Position numbers and translations under genes: made by a program. A stretch of DNA of 10,977 nt from Kapaibacterium sp038202665 (GTDB taxonomy: Bacteria > Bacteroidota > Ignavibacteria > Kapaibacteriales > Kapaibacteriaceae). Positions 1-6,534 of the stretch are shown piece after piece. A model generated the notes under the pieces. It was not told where the DNA came from, made no database searches, and saw only the letters and a list, made by a program, of their open reading frames with translations. The stretch lies in assembly GCA_038202665.1 (NCBI GenBank), contig JBBRES010000077.1:1-10977 (forward strand), written 5' to 3'. Each line of letters opens with the position of its first letter. Within the stretch, counting starts at the first letter, position 1.

Positions 1-119
1 GGTGATGCGGGTTGGTGCGGGGGATGCGGGGGATGCGGGTGATGCGGGTGATGCGGGTGATGCGGGTGATGCGGGTGATGCGGGTGATGCGGGTGATGCG
101 GGTGATGCGGGTTGGTGCG
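1..119. repeat. 9-bp minisatellite array, open at the left window edge
   Basis: About twelve tandem copies of the 9-mer GGTGATGCG (CGCATCACC on the other strand). Positions 38-109 hold eight perfect units in a row. Two units at 20-37 read GGGGATGCG. A 10-base variant, GGTTGGTGCG, occurs at 10-19 and again at 110-119, so there may be a longer higher-order period. The unit length is a multiple of three and contains no stop in two of the three forward frames or in any minus frame, so open frames through it mean little. I see no ribosome binding site or coding context and read it as intergenic. The array may continue to the left. Together with the terminator and the 57-bp repeats it accounts for the gene-free stretch 1-340. 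Confidence 0.9.
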
Positions 120-130
120 GGTGGGTTCAC

Positions 131-160
131 AAAAAAGAAGGGGACGCATTTCTGCGCCCC
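131..160 (-). terminator. Rho-independent terminator of the merR/WD40/OmpA block
   Basis: Read on the minus strand, GGGGCGCA pairs with TGCG(T)CCCC around a GAAA loop, giving an 8-bp GC-rich stem with one bulged T (positions 140-160). The stem runs directly into TTCTTTTTT (131-139). This is a textbook intrinsic terminator facing left, about 180 bases past the OmpA-like stop codon. The plus strand has no T-run after the stem, so it acts in one direction only. Confidence 0.85.
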
Positions 161-176
161 CCATGTCTATTCTGTG

Positions 177-340
177 TTACAAGTCTCGTGACTCTTCACT
201 CGTCACTTCTCACTTCTCACTTGACTTCTCACTTCTCACTCGTCACTTGTCACTTTAACTCACTTCTCACTTCTCACTTGACTTCTCACTTGTCACTTGT
301 CACTTGTCACTTTAACTCGCTTCTCACTTCTCACTTCACT
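177..340. repeat. 57-bp tandem repeat built from CACTTCT/CACTTGT heptamers
   Basis: A low-complexity array fills the space between the OmpA-like stop codon and its terminator. Two full 57-bp units lie at 204-260 and 261-317. They differ at only a few positions, and both end in CACTTTAACT. A third, partial unit begins at 318 and matches for about 19 bases. Inside each unit are shorter CACTTCT, CACTTGT and ACTTGACTT steps, and 177-203 is a decayed version. The transcribed (minus) strand is purine-rich, with GAGAAGTGA-type runs. It contains no reading frame. It lies inside the transcript, before the terminator, so it would form a long repetitive 3' untranslated region. Confidence 0.88.
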
Positions 341-1051
341 TTAGACTTTCGTCACCACCAAATACACCGGTCCAACATAGCGTTTGCCCTTCGCGCCCTT
401 GCGGATCGGAGGAGGGTTGATTGGATCGGTGGTGCTTACAGAACGCACCTTGATGCGTTGCTCACTAACACCGTTCCTCATCAAATACGCTTTAAGAGCC
501 AACGCGCGATCTGCTGTGAGTTTCGAGATCTCTGTTGCCGAACCTTCGAGGTCTGGATAGCAGACTAATTCCACATTCACAGATGGATTCATCACGAGCA
601 TCTTCGACATGTCGCCTAAGATTTCGTCCGAGCCCACCTTCAGTGCTGACTTCTTCAAATCAAATGGTGCTGGGGCGACAGCAATGCTGCGACCCGCTTC
701 CATTGGTTTGACCGTGAAGTCTTTCGAGATCTCGACGTACTTCGATGTCTTTGGGATCTGGATCGCATAGTCTTGACGGAAGTACCGTGGATCTTCGATG
801 CGAATCGTATAGCTTTCGCCGGGGCGAAGTCCGGTGACCAAGTATCCATCGATCGCATTGCTGCGACGTGCCGGACCGAGTTTCTTTCCAGATGCATCGA
901 GAACAGAATAGTTCGCTTCGACGGGAGTAAGACTCGATGCGTTGAGCATGCTGCCTGTGAGTGTGACGACCGTTTCGATCGCACTCTGAGCGGAAGCATA
1001 GACGGAGCCTGCAACCAGCAGCCCTGCCACCATCATCATTCTAGCTTTCAT
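341..1051 (-). CDS. Exported OmpA-family protein with N-terminal beta-sandwich domain
   Basis: A 236-residue exported protein. Residues 1-22 form a signal peptide (hydrophobic core MMMVAGLLVAG, cleavage after ASA). Residues about 27-115 look like a carboxypeptidase-regulatory-type beta-sandwich, with a DGYLVTGLRPGESYTIRIED pattern. Residues about 128-209 match an OmpA C-terminal domain, which in this family binds peptidoglycan. The usual GHTD is CYPD here, but the two ligand-contact positions, Asp167 and Arg182 (in ADRA), are kept. The ATG at 1051 is chosen because it follows the WD40 stop by one base, has AAGGGGGG eight bases upstream, and puts a signal peptide first. The frame extends further upstream but would then overlap the WD40 gene. 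The likely location is the periplasm, tethered to the cell wall. The specific role is unknown. Confidence 0.85.
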   Translation of the reverse strand: MKARMMMVAGLLVAGSVYASAQSAIETVVTLTGSMLNASSLTPVEANYSVLDASGKKLGPARRSNAIDGYLVTGLRPGESYTIRIEDPRYFRQDYAIQIPKTSKYVEISKDFTVKPMEAGRSIAVAPAPFDLKKSALKVGSDEILGDMSKMLVMNPSVNVELVCYPDLEGSATEISKLTADRALALKAYLMRNGVSEQRIKVRSVSTTDPINPPPIRKGAKGKRYVGPVYLVVTKV

Positions 1052-1052
1052 C

Positions 1053-2066
1053 TTACTTGCCCCCCTTCGATTTTGTACGTCCGCCACTTTCGGCAGAGCC
1101 TTCGTTGAGTACGCGAACCGTTCCGTCTGCACAGCCAAGAATGATCTGACCTGCATTGCTCGATACGTCAAGCGACCAGACTTCGACACCTGCGTTGAAA
1201 TTCAAAAGGTTCTCGCCAGTTTGAATATTCCAAAGCTTGACGGTCTTGTCGAGCGATGCCGTTGCCAACGTCCTGTTGTCTTCCGCAAACGCCACATCTT
1301 GCACAAGATCCGAGTGCGCATTGATGCTGCGAACAAGTTCACCGGATGGCATCGCCCAGATCTTGACCACGCCATCTTGATCGGAGGTAGCAAGATACTT
1401 TGAGTCGAAGCTGAAGAGTGCCGTGAGTACAGGAGCGTTATGCCCTTGCAACGTCATGAGTGGTTCTTTCTTTCCAAGGTCGGTCGACCAGATTTTCACC
1501 GTGCGGTCATCGCTGCACGACGCAAGGAACTTGCCATCATAGCTGTAGCCAACATTGTTGGTCTGCATTGTGTGTCCGCGCAACGTCTTGATCTCGAGAC
1601 CCGTAGAGGCATCCCACAACTTGACGGTCTTGTCAAAGCTTGTGCTTGCTACAAACTGTCCCTTTTCGTCAGGACTGTAGTACACGCCAATTACTTCGGC
1701 CGTATGTCCACGCAACACTTGCTCTTGCGTACCATTGTCGACGTTCCAGATACGGACCGTTCTATCGTTACTGGCACTTGCAAGATGCTTGTCGTCCCGT
1801 GAGAACGAGATGTTGTTCACCTGACCGAGGTGACCTGTGAGTGTGCGGAGCTCCTTGCCATCTGGCAAGCTCCACAACTTGATCGTCTCGTCGAGACTGC
1901 ACGTCGCGACCTTTGAATTGGCATCGTTAACGAACACTCCCAAGACCTCATCGCTATGCTTGCCGATGGTCTTCATGGTGTACGAACGTTGTTGTGCCAC
2001 AGCGGTCTGCGCAATAAGCGCTACCGCCAGCGCTAGGCCGGCACAACTCCGAAGCGAACGCATCAT
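1053..2066 (-). CDS. Exported seven-bladed WD40 beta-propeller protein
   Basis: A 337-residue protein made almost entirely of WD40 repeats. Seven blade ends are visible: IKLW (62-65), VRIW (104-107), VKLW (148-151), VKIW (190-193), VKIW (234-237), VKLW (276-279) and the weaker VRVL (317-320). Most blades carry the GH dipeptide and structural Asp of the family, so a closed propeller is expected. Residues 1-24 are a Sec signal peptide ending in AVA, which puts the propeller outside the cytoplasm. It is probably a protein-binding scaffold, since no catalytic residues are seen. An ATG at 2096 is also in frame, but AAGGAAGGGG at 2071-2080 lies just before two tandem ATGs at 2066 and 2063, and starting there gives a clean signal peptide. 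The C-terminal tail is Gly/Ser/Lys-rich. The gene is one base from the OmpA-like gene. Confidence 0.85.
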   Translation of the reverse strand: MMRSLRSCAGLALAVALIAQTAVAQQRSYTMKTIGKHSDEVLGVFVNDANSKVATCSLDETIKLWSLPDGKELRTLTGHLGQVNNISFSRDDKHLASASNDRTVRIWNVDNGTQEQVLRGHTAEVIGVYYSPDEKGQFVASTSFDKTVKLWDASTGLEIKTLRGHTMQTNNVGYSYDGKFLASCSDDRTVKIWSTDLGKKEPLMTLQGHNAPVLTALFSFDSKYLATSDQDGVVKIWAMPSGELVRSINAHSDLVQDVAFAEDNRTLATASLDKTVKLWNIQTGENLLNFNAGVEVWSLDVSSNAGQIILGCADGTVRVLNEGSAESGGRTKSKGGK

Positions 2067-2070
2067 ACTA

Positions 2071-2080
2071 CCCCTTCCTT
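2071..2080 (-). promoter_or_regulatory. Ribosome binding site that decides the WD40 start
   Basis: AAGGAAGGGG on the minus strand ends four bases before the ATG at 2066 and seven before the ATG at 2063. It lies downstream of the other in-frame ATG at 2096, so it favours the shorter protein, which begins with a signal peptide. Confidence 0.6.
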
Positions 2081-2098
2081 GTTGTGAGATTTTCATTT

Positions 2099-2518
2099 TT
2101 ATATGGCCTTTCGACGAAGCGTAGAGGCAATGTCCCGCAATTCCTGGATCACCACCTGAACACCTTCTGGATCATATGCTCGTCGAACTTCAACACTGGC
2201 AACCAACGGCTCTGTGATCACGGCGTGCTCGCCATCCATGATCTGCGTCTCGCGTTCCACTTCTTCCACAACGTCGTGCTGCTTGAGGTACTCTTTCGCA
2301 CCTGCCACAGTGTAACGTTCTTGACGTAGAAGTCGCTTCACGATACGCAACACGGCCATGTCGCGCTGTGTGTAGACCCGATTTCCGGCTCGATTTTTCT
2401 GTGGGCGCAACTGCGAGAACTCACGTTCCCAGTACCGCAGTACATGCTGTTCCTCACCGATCAGACGGCTGACCTCGGTGATGGAGTAGTAGAGCTTTTG
2501 AATGGCAGAGTGCTTCAC
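2099..2518 (-). CDS. MerR-family transcriptional regulator
   Basis: A 139-residue DNA-binding protein. Residues 10-78 form a MerR winged helix-turn-helix: YYSITEVSRLIG, then VLRYWEREF as the recognition segment, then NRAGNRVYTQRDM as the wing. Helical effector-side sequence follows from about 79 to 139. There is no cysteine anywhere, so it is not a metal- or redox-sensing type, and the effector is unknown. Short MerR proteins of this kind are common in Bacteroidota and Chlorobiota. The start is GTG. No other ATG or GTG suits, because the HTH begins within ten residues. No Shine-Dalgarno sequence precedes it, but a TATAAT box ends eight bases upstream, so a leaderless mRNA is possible. It heads the block with the WD40 and OmpA-like genes and may regulate them and itself (inference). 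Confidence 0.9.
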   Translation of the reverse strand: MKHSAIQKLYYSITEVSRLIGEEQHVLRYWEREFSQLRPQKNRAGNRVYTQRDMAVLRIVKRLLRQERYTVAGAKEYLKQHDVVEEVERETQIMDGEHAVITEPLVASVEVRRAYDPEGVQVVIQELRDIASTLRRKAI

Positions 2519-2526
2519 AGGGGTCG

Positions 2527-2532
2527 ATTATA
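2527..2532 (-). promoter_or_regulatory. Candidate -10 box (TATAAT) for the merR block
   Basis: A perfect TATAAT on the minus strand lies in the 35-base gap between ftsW and the merR-type gene. The expected start of transcription is about 2518-2520, at or next to the GTG start codon. No convincing -35 hexamer is found 16-18 bases further upstream (AGGGTG or similar), so the evidence is the -10 box and its position. A MerR-type activator could compensate for a poor -35. Confidence 0.45.
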
Positions 2533-2553
2533 CGAAAAATTGGCATGACCACC

Positions 2554-3708
2554 CTACGATGTTGGCAACTCTTCGAGGTTTGGGACGGTTCGACGTGGAC
2601 CGCGGGGCTTGTAGACGCCACTGTGACTGCTCACGTTCAAGAGAACTCCGACGGCAATGGCGCTAAAAAAAACACTCGATCCGCCGTAGGAGATGAATGG
2701 CATGGGAAGGCCCGTGGTGGGAAGGACTCCGCAGGTGACGCCGGCATTGACGAAGGCATACACAGCAAGGGTTGTTGTGATTCCCCCGGCGAGAAGTCTG
2801 CCAAAAGAATCGGGGGCCTTGCGAGCCACGGCATAGCCACGCCACACGATCAAGAGGAAGGCGCCGATGATCAGACACACGCCGATAAAGCCGTACTCCT
2901 CTCCGACGATGGAGAAAATGAAGTCGCCGTATGATTCCGGCAAGAACCAATCGCGCTGACGGCTCTGGCCTGGCCCCACACCCGTAATCCCGCCATTGCC
3001 GAATGCGATGAGTGCCTGGTCGAGCTGGTACTTGACGGACTCATCGGCATTGCTGCTCCCAACGTAGCTGAGGAGGCGACGTAGTCGGTACTCAGCGCTA
3101 ACAGCATAGACCGCGGCCGCACCAATTCCCGCTACGACGATCACCGCCAGTTGCTTGGCATCCACGTCGGCCATGAACATCATGGTCATCACGATGAAGA
3201 AGATCACACTCGCAGTGGAAAGATTCGGCTGGAGGGCAATGAGACCGCAAATCGGAATCATCCACACCATCACGGGAACAATGCTTTTGCGCCAATCGCG
3301 GATGAAGACTTTTTTGGCGGTCAAGAGTGATGCTGTGTGGAGGACAAGGGCGAACTTGGCGAGTTCTGAAGGTTGAAAGTTCACGGGACCAAATCGCACC
3401 CAACGTACGGCACCCTTGGCGTGTTCGCCCATGAAGAAGACCGTGATCAAAAAGCCGATGGCAATTATCACAATGGTCTTGCTTTTGTCTTGCCAGAAAT
3501 GGTAATCAATCTTGGCGCAGACAATCATGAGCACCAATCCGATCAACACGCGGATCGCATGATTCCAAAAGAGCTGCTCGCTCGAACCAAATTTTACATC
3601 GGCGAACGAGGCACTGGCGCTGTACACAAAGGCCACACTGAAGAGAAGCAGTGCAACGATCGGCAAAAGAATGAACCAGTCAATGTGTGTTGTGATGCGC
3701 TCGGCCAT
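2554..3708 (-). CDS. ftsW: SEDS-family peptidoglycan glycosyltransferase FtsW
   Basis: A 384-residue polytopic membrane protein of the SEDS family, which polymerises lipid II into glycan strands with a partner class B penicillin-binding protein. Hydrophobic segments run from about residue 11 to 360. Family signatures are RWVRFGPVNFQPSELAK (102-118), the extracellular loop with GNGGITGVGPGQSRQ (237-251), LPESYGDFIFSIVGEEYG (256-273) and GLPMPFISYGGSS (333-345). Asp262 corresponds to the catalytic aspartate. The LPE..GDFIF loop and overall pattern fit FtsW (septal) better than RodA. The ATG at 3708 lies inside the end of the histidine kinase gene (29-base overlap) with no clear ribosome binding site, so translation is probably coupled. 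No ftsI, murG or other division-cluster gene is nearby. RodA remains a less likely alternative. Confidence 0.88.
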   Translation of the reverse strand: MAERITTHIDWFILLPIVALLLFSVAFVYSASASFADVKFGSSEQLFWNHAIRVLIGLVLMIVCAKIDYHFWQDKSKTIVIIAIGFLITVFFMGEHAKGAVRWVRFGPVNFQPSELAKFALVLHTASLLTAKKVFIRDWRKSIVPVMVWMIPICGLIALQPNLSTASVIFFIVMTMMFMADVDAKQLAVIVVAGIGAAAVYAVSAEYRLRRLLSYVGSSNADESVKYQLDQALIAFGNGGITGVGPGQSRQRDWFLPESYGDFIFSIVGEEYGFIGVCLIIGAFLLIVWRGYAVARKAPDSFGRLLAGGITTTLAVYAFVNAGVTCGVLPTTGLPMPFISYGGSSVFFSAIAVGVLLNVSSHSGVYKPRGPRRTVPNLEELPTS

Positions 3709-4951
3709 CTGCGAAGATAGGGAGTTCGATCTGGAAGGTTGTGCCTTGTCCGGGAATACTCTCCTTCACAAAGATCTTCCCACTGTGGTAGTCTTCGATA
3801 ATTCGACGCGACAACGAGAGGCCCAAGCCCCACCCACGCTTCTTGGTGGTGTATCCTGGCTGAAAGACCTTGCTGCGTACTTGAGCAGACATGCCCTTGC
3901 CGTTGTCTTGAACGGTGATCACCACGCCACCCTTCGCGCGCTTCCAAAGTGTGATCTCGATGGTACCATCTTGTCGCTCGATGGCCTCGGCGGCATTTTT
4001 GATGAGGTTTTCAATCACCCACTCAAAAAGGTCGATACTGATGTCGCATGTGATGCTAGAATCGAGGTCACGTTTGAGTATGACCTTTCTGCCGAGGTTC
4101 GGCAACCGCGACTCGAAGTAGCGAACAACGTTTTCGATCACGTCTGCCACAACGATGTGCTCCAACTTTGGCTTCGAGCCAATCTTGCTAAACCGGTTCG
4201 CGATAATGTTCAGACGATCGACGTCTCTGCTCATCTCGTTTGCCGTTGTCACCACCATGGCGCCATCGTTCTGGTTCATGCGCAGAATGTCGAGCCAGGC
4301 GAGCATCGACGATAGCGGTGTTCCCAATTGGTGGGCGGCTTCTTTTGCCATGCCGACCCAAATGTTGGATTCCTCGTTGCGCTTGATGGTAGAGAACGCC
4401 ACATAGCCAATCATGATGAAGGCGGTCACGATCATGATCTCGACGTACGGCATGTACTTGAGTCGAGACACAATAGCACTGTTCGCGTAAAACACCTTCT
4501 GCACAACCTTCCCGTTGGGATCGGTGATCTCGAACGGAGGATACTCTTGTTTCATCTCGTGAATCAGGGCGGCAAGCACGTCACGCTGTCGCTGCACTGG
4601 AATGGTTGAATCGAGGTCGACGTTCAGCATGAACTGCTGATACGGATACACCGGGCGTTCAGATCGATCTGTGAGGATTACAGGAAAATGGATCGAAGAA
4701 TACGTGAGGTCCACGTAGAACAGAATGTCTTCGTCCGTCGTCGCCATGTACGAACGCTTCAGAAGATTAGAATACAGCTCAACTGTACGATGCTCATTGG
4801 CGATCAATTCATCGACGATGGCCTTTGTGTACAGGAGCACCGAGGCAATGATTCCGAGACCAAAGACGGTGAGCACAACCTTGATCTGCCATTTCGTTAC
4901 CGATGCTCGCCAAATGCGAACTCGATCAGGAGATGGTTGTGGTGCCTTCAT
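3680..4951 (-). CDS. Membrane sensor histidine kinase
   Basis: A 423-residue two-component sensor kinase. One transmembrane helix spans about residues 22-44 and a second about 168-188. They enclose a 120-residue extracytoplasmic sensor region that matches nothing I recognise. The cytoplasmic part has the H-box GMAKEAAHQLGTPLSSMLAW with phosphoacceptor His207, then an HATPase domain: N-box ENLIKNAAEAI (314-324), G1 DNGKGM (349-354), F-box KVFQPGYTTK (361-370) and G2 GWGLGLSL (373-380). All catalytic motifs look intact. The H-box has Q-L-G-T-P where many kinases have E-L-R-T-P. The ATG overlaps the stop of the upstream 118-residue gene as ATGA, and the 3' end overlaps ftsW. No response regulator is in the window, so its partner must be elsewhere. 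A cell-envelope signal is plausible from context only. Confidence 0.92.
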   Translation of the reverse strand: MKAPQPSPDRVRIWRASVTKWQIKVVLTVFGLGIIASVLLYTKAIVDELIANEHRTVELYSNLLKRSYMATTDEDILFYVDLTYSSIHFPVILTDRSERPVYPYQQFMLNVDLDSTIPVQRQRDVLAALIHEMKQEYPPFEITDPNGKVVQKVFYANSAIVSRLKYMPYVEIMIVTAFIMIGYVAFSTIKRNEESNIWVGMAKEAAHQLGTPLSSMLAWLDILRMNQNDGAMVVTTANEMSRDVDRLNIIANRFSKIGSKPKLEHIVVADVIENVVRYFESRLPNLGRKVILKRDLDSSITCDISIDLFEWVIENLIKNAAEAIERQDGTIEITLWKRAKGGVVITVQDNGKGMSAQVRSKVFQPGYTTKKRGWGLGLSLSRRIIEDYHSGKIFVKESIPGQGTTFQIELPIFADGRAHHNTH

Positions 4952-5304
4952 GAACGCAGTTCAGGAACCGCGTTTTGGATCGTGAATGGCGTCGTCGATA
5001 CATCCTTACGGCGATGAAGGATGAGCTCGTATTCTCCGTCGGGCGGCATAGGCCAAGTGAGTTCACCAACGGCCGGACCCGCAGTTGGTTTCGAGTTCGT
5101 TGGTAGGCCGATCCCGCCCACATCAACAACAAACTTTCCGAGATGAGCTGTGCTACGATCCGTGAGGGTGATGACGTATCCGAATGAAGAAAACTCGCGC
5201 ACGGTCTCTACGTGCAGGTGCAAGAGTGGACGTCCGGTAGTGTCGCTTACGGATGCACGGAACGAAATAGTAAACTCACGTTCTGGTTGCAATGGCGTTC
5301 TCAA
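4948..5304 (-). CDS. Small protein of unknown function between hisS and the kinase
   Basis: I do not recognise this gene. It encodes up to 118 residues with no signal peptide, no membrane segment and no cysteine. Alternating hydrophobic strands (FTISFRASVSD, LLHLHVETV, GYVITLTDRS, GKFVVDVGGIG, GEYELILHRR) suggest a small all-beta, probably immunoglobulin-like, sandwich. The middle (about residues 68-90) is rich in Gly and Pro. The start is uncertain: the frame has no ATG, and the listed TTG at 5304 overlaps the end of hisS by 29 bases, with another TTG four codons on. The stop overlaps the kinase ATG as ATGA. Being wedged between two coding genes, with a conserved-looking overlap at each end, argues that it is real and co-translated. 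It could be a cytoplasmic partner of the kinase, which is a guess from position. Confidence 0.6.
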   Translation of the reverse strand: MRTPLQPEREFTISFRASVSDTTGRPLLHLHVETVREFSSFGYVITLTDRSTAHLGKFVVDVGGIGLPTNSKPTAGPAVGELTWPMPPDGEYELILHRRKDVSTTPFTIQNAVPELRS

Positions 5305-6532
5305 TGTCTAAATGAAGTACTTCACGCTGTTCACCGTTGTCCATGTTCTTGAGGGATACAGTCCCCTTTTGCAGTTCGTCGTCGCCGATAACAGCAACCC
5401 ACTTCGCGTTGACGCGATTGGCATCTTTCATTTGCGACTTCACACTTCGGCGCAACACATCCGTTACGACCGAGAATCCTTTTCGTCGCAGCCGCATGGC
5501 GATGAGTCCCGCAGGCACACGCGCTTCGTCTCCCATCGTCACGATGTACATGTCCGGACGCGGCGCATCACCCCAGCCACCATTCTCCACCTCTGACAGC
5601 AAGAGAAGTCGCTCGATACCAAGCGAGAATCCAACCGCAGGCGTATCGCTCCCACCAATCATGGCGAACAACGGATCGTACCGACCACCGCCACCAATGG
5701 CGTTCTGTGTACCGAGTGCGTCCGTAATGAATTCGAACACAGTGTGGCAGTAATAGTCAAGTCCGCGCACCATCACAGGATTGATCGTGTACGGCACGCC
5801 TGCCGCATCGAGCAAGGCAAGCACCGCATCGAAGTGCGCCGTACTGACATCATCCAAATAATCTCGTAGCCGTGGCGCATTGGCGACAATGGCCTTGTCT
5901 TGTTCAACTTTTGAGTCGAGCACGCGCAACGGATTCGTGTCGATGCGACGTTGCGCGTCGCCACTCATCGATGTTCGATGCTCATTCAAGTATGCTACCA
6001 GTGCATTGCGATACACAGCCCTGGATTCTGCTGAACCAAGCGTGTTAATCTCGAGCCGGAACTGCGTGAGTCCAATGTTCTTGATCACATCGTAGGCAAG
6101 GAGAATCACTTCTGCATCTGCTTCGGGCCAAGGAGAGCCCAAGCATTCCGCACCGTACTGATGAAACTGACGGTAGCGACCTTTTTGAGGACGTTCGTGA
6201 CGGAAGAGTGCGGCGTTGTACCAAAGGCGAGTAACTGGCGTGTGACGCACGAGCGAATGCTCAATAGCAGCACGCACGATGGGCGCCGTCATTTCCGGAC
6301 GTAGCGAGAGCGCATCGCCACTGCGATCGACGAACGTGTACATCTCTTTGCCAACGATATCGGTTTCCTCACCGATACCACGTTGAAAGAGATCGGCTTG
6401 CTCGAGCATTGGTGTTCGAAATTCCTCGTATCCAAACGATGCAGAGATCGTTCGAAATACTTCTTCTGCTCGGTGCCACGCAGATATCTCGGCACCGAAT
6501 ATGTCGCGCATTCCACGTACTGTCTGTACCAT
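5276..6532 (-). CDS. hisS: Histidyl-tRNA synthetase
   Basis: Charges tRNA-His with histidine in the cytoplasm (class II aminoacyl-tRNA synthetase). It is 418 residues from the ATG, the usual length. Visible motifs are VRGMRDIF at the N-terminus, EEFRTPMLE (motif 1 region), motif 2 FRHERPQKGRYRQFHQ (110-125), the histidine-specific VRGLDYY (255-261) and AIGGGGRYD (278-286), and motif 3 GFSLGIERL (301-309). A C-terminal anticodon-binding domain follows from about 325. Two starts compete. The ATG at 6532 follows the EIIA stop by two bases, with GAGGAG 11 bases upstream. A TTG at 6538 is two codons earlier with GAGGAG only five bases upstream. I prefer ATG; the difference is two residues. It is an odd neighbour for signalling and cell-wall genes, but the spacing says one transcript. 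Confidence 0.96.
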   Translation of the reverse strand: MVQTVRGMRDIFGAEISAWHRAEEVFRTISASFGYEEFRTPMLEQADLFQRGIGEETDIVGKEMYTFVDRSGDALSLRPEMTAPIVRAAIEHSLVRHTPVTRLWYNAALFRHERPQKGRYRQFHQYGAECLGSPWPEADAEVILLAYDVIKNIGLTQFRLEINTLGSAESRAVYRNALVAYLNEHRTSMSGDAQRRIDTNPLRVLDSKVEQDKAIVANAPRLRDYLDDVSTAHFDAVLALLDAAGVPYTINPVMVRGLDYYCHTVFEFITDALGTQNAIGGGGRYDPLFAMIGGSDTPAVGFSLGIERLLLLSEVENGGWGDAPRPDMYIVTMGDEARVPAGLIAMRLRRKGFSVVTDVLRRSVKSQMKDANRVNAKWVAVIGDDELQKGTVSLKNMDNGEQREVLHLDIENAIATRT

Positions 6533-6534
6533 CG

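Noticed and set aside
1..130. Minus-strand frame from a GTG at 130 that stays open to the left edge
   Set aside because: The 9-bp unit has no stop codon in any minus frame, so openness is expected. The GTG directly follows a terminator T-run and lacks a ribosome site.
204..336. CRISPR-like array from the 57-bp repeats
   Set aside because: The units are contiguous with no unique spacers and are themselves made of short repeats. There are no cas genes.
2..568. Plus-strand open frame beginning with a (Gly-Asp-Ala)n run
   Set aside because: It runs through the minisatellite, the minus-strand terminator, the 57-bp repeats and antisense into the OmpA-like gene. The product is low-complexity with no domain, and no ribosome site is seen.
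1052..1189. 46-residue N-terminal extension of the OmpA-like protein
   Set aside because: It would overlap the WD40 gene and bury the signal peptide. The internal ATG at 1051 has a good ribosome site and correct spacing.
2535..2551. Small hairpin plus ATTTTT after the ftsW stop, a possible terminator
   Set aside because: The stem is only four pairs, one of them G-U, with a three-base loop. It is too weak to call, so read-through from ftsW into merR is possible.
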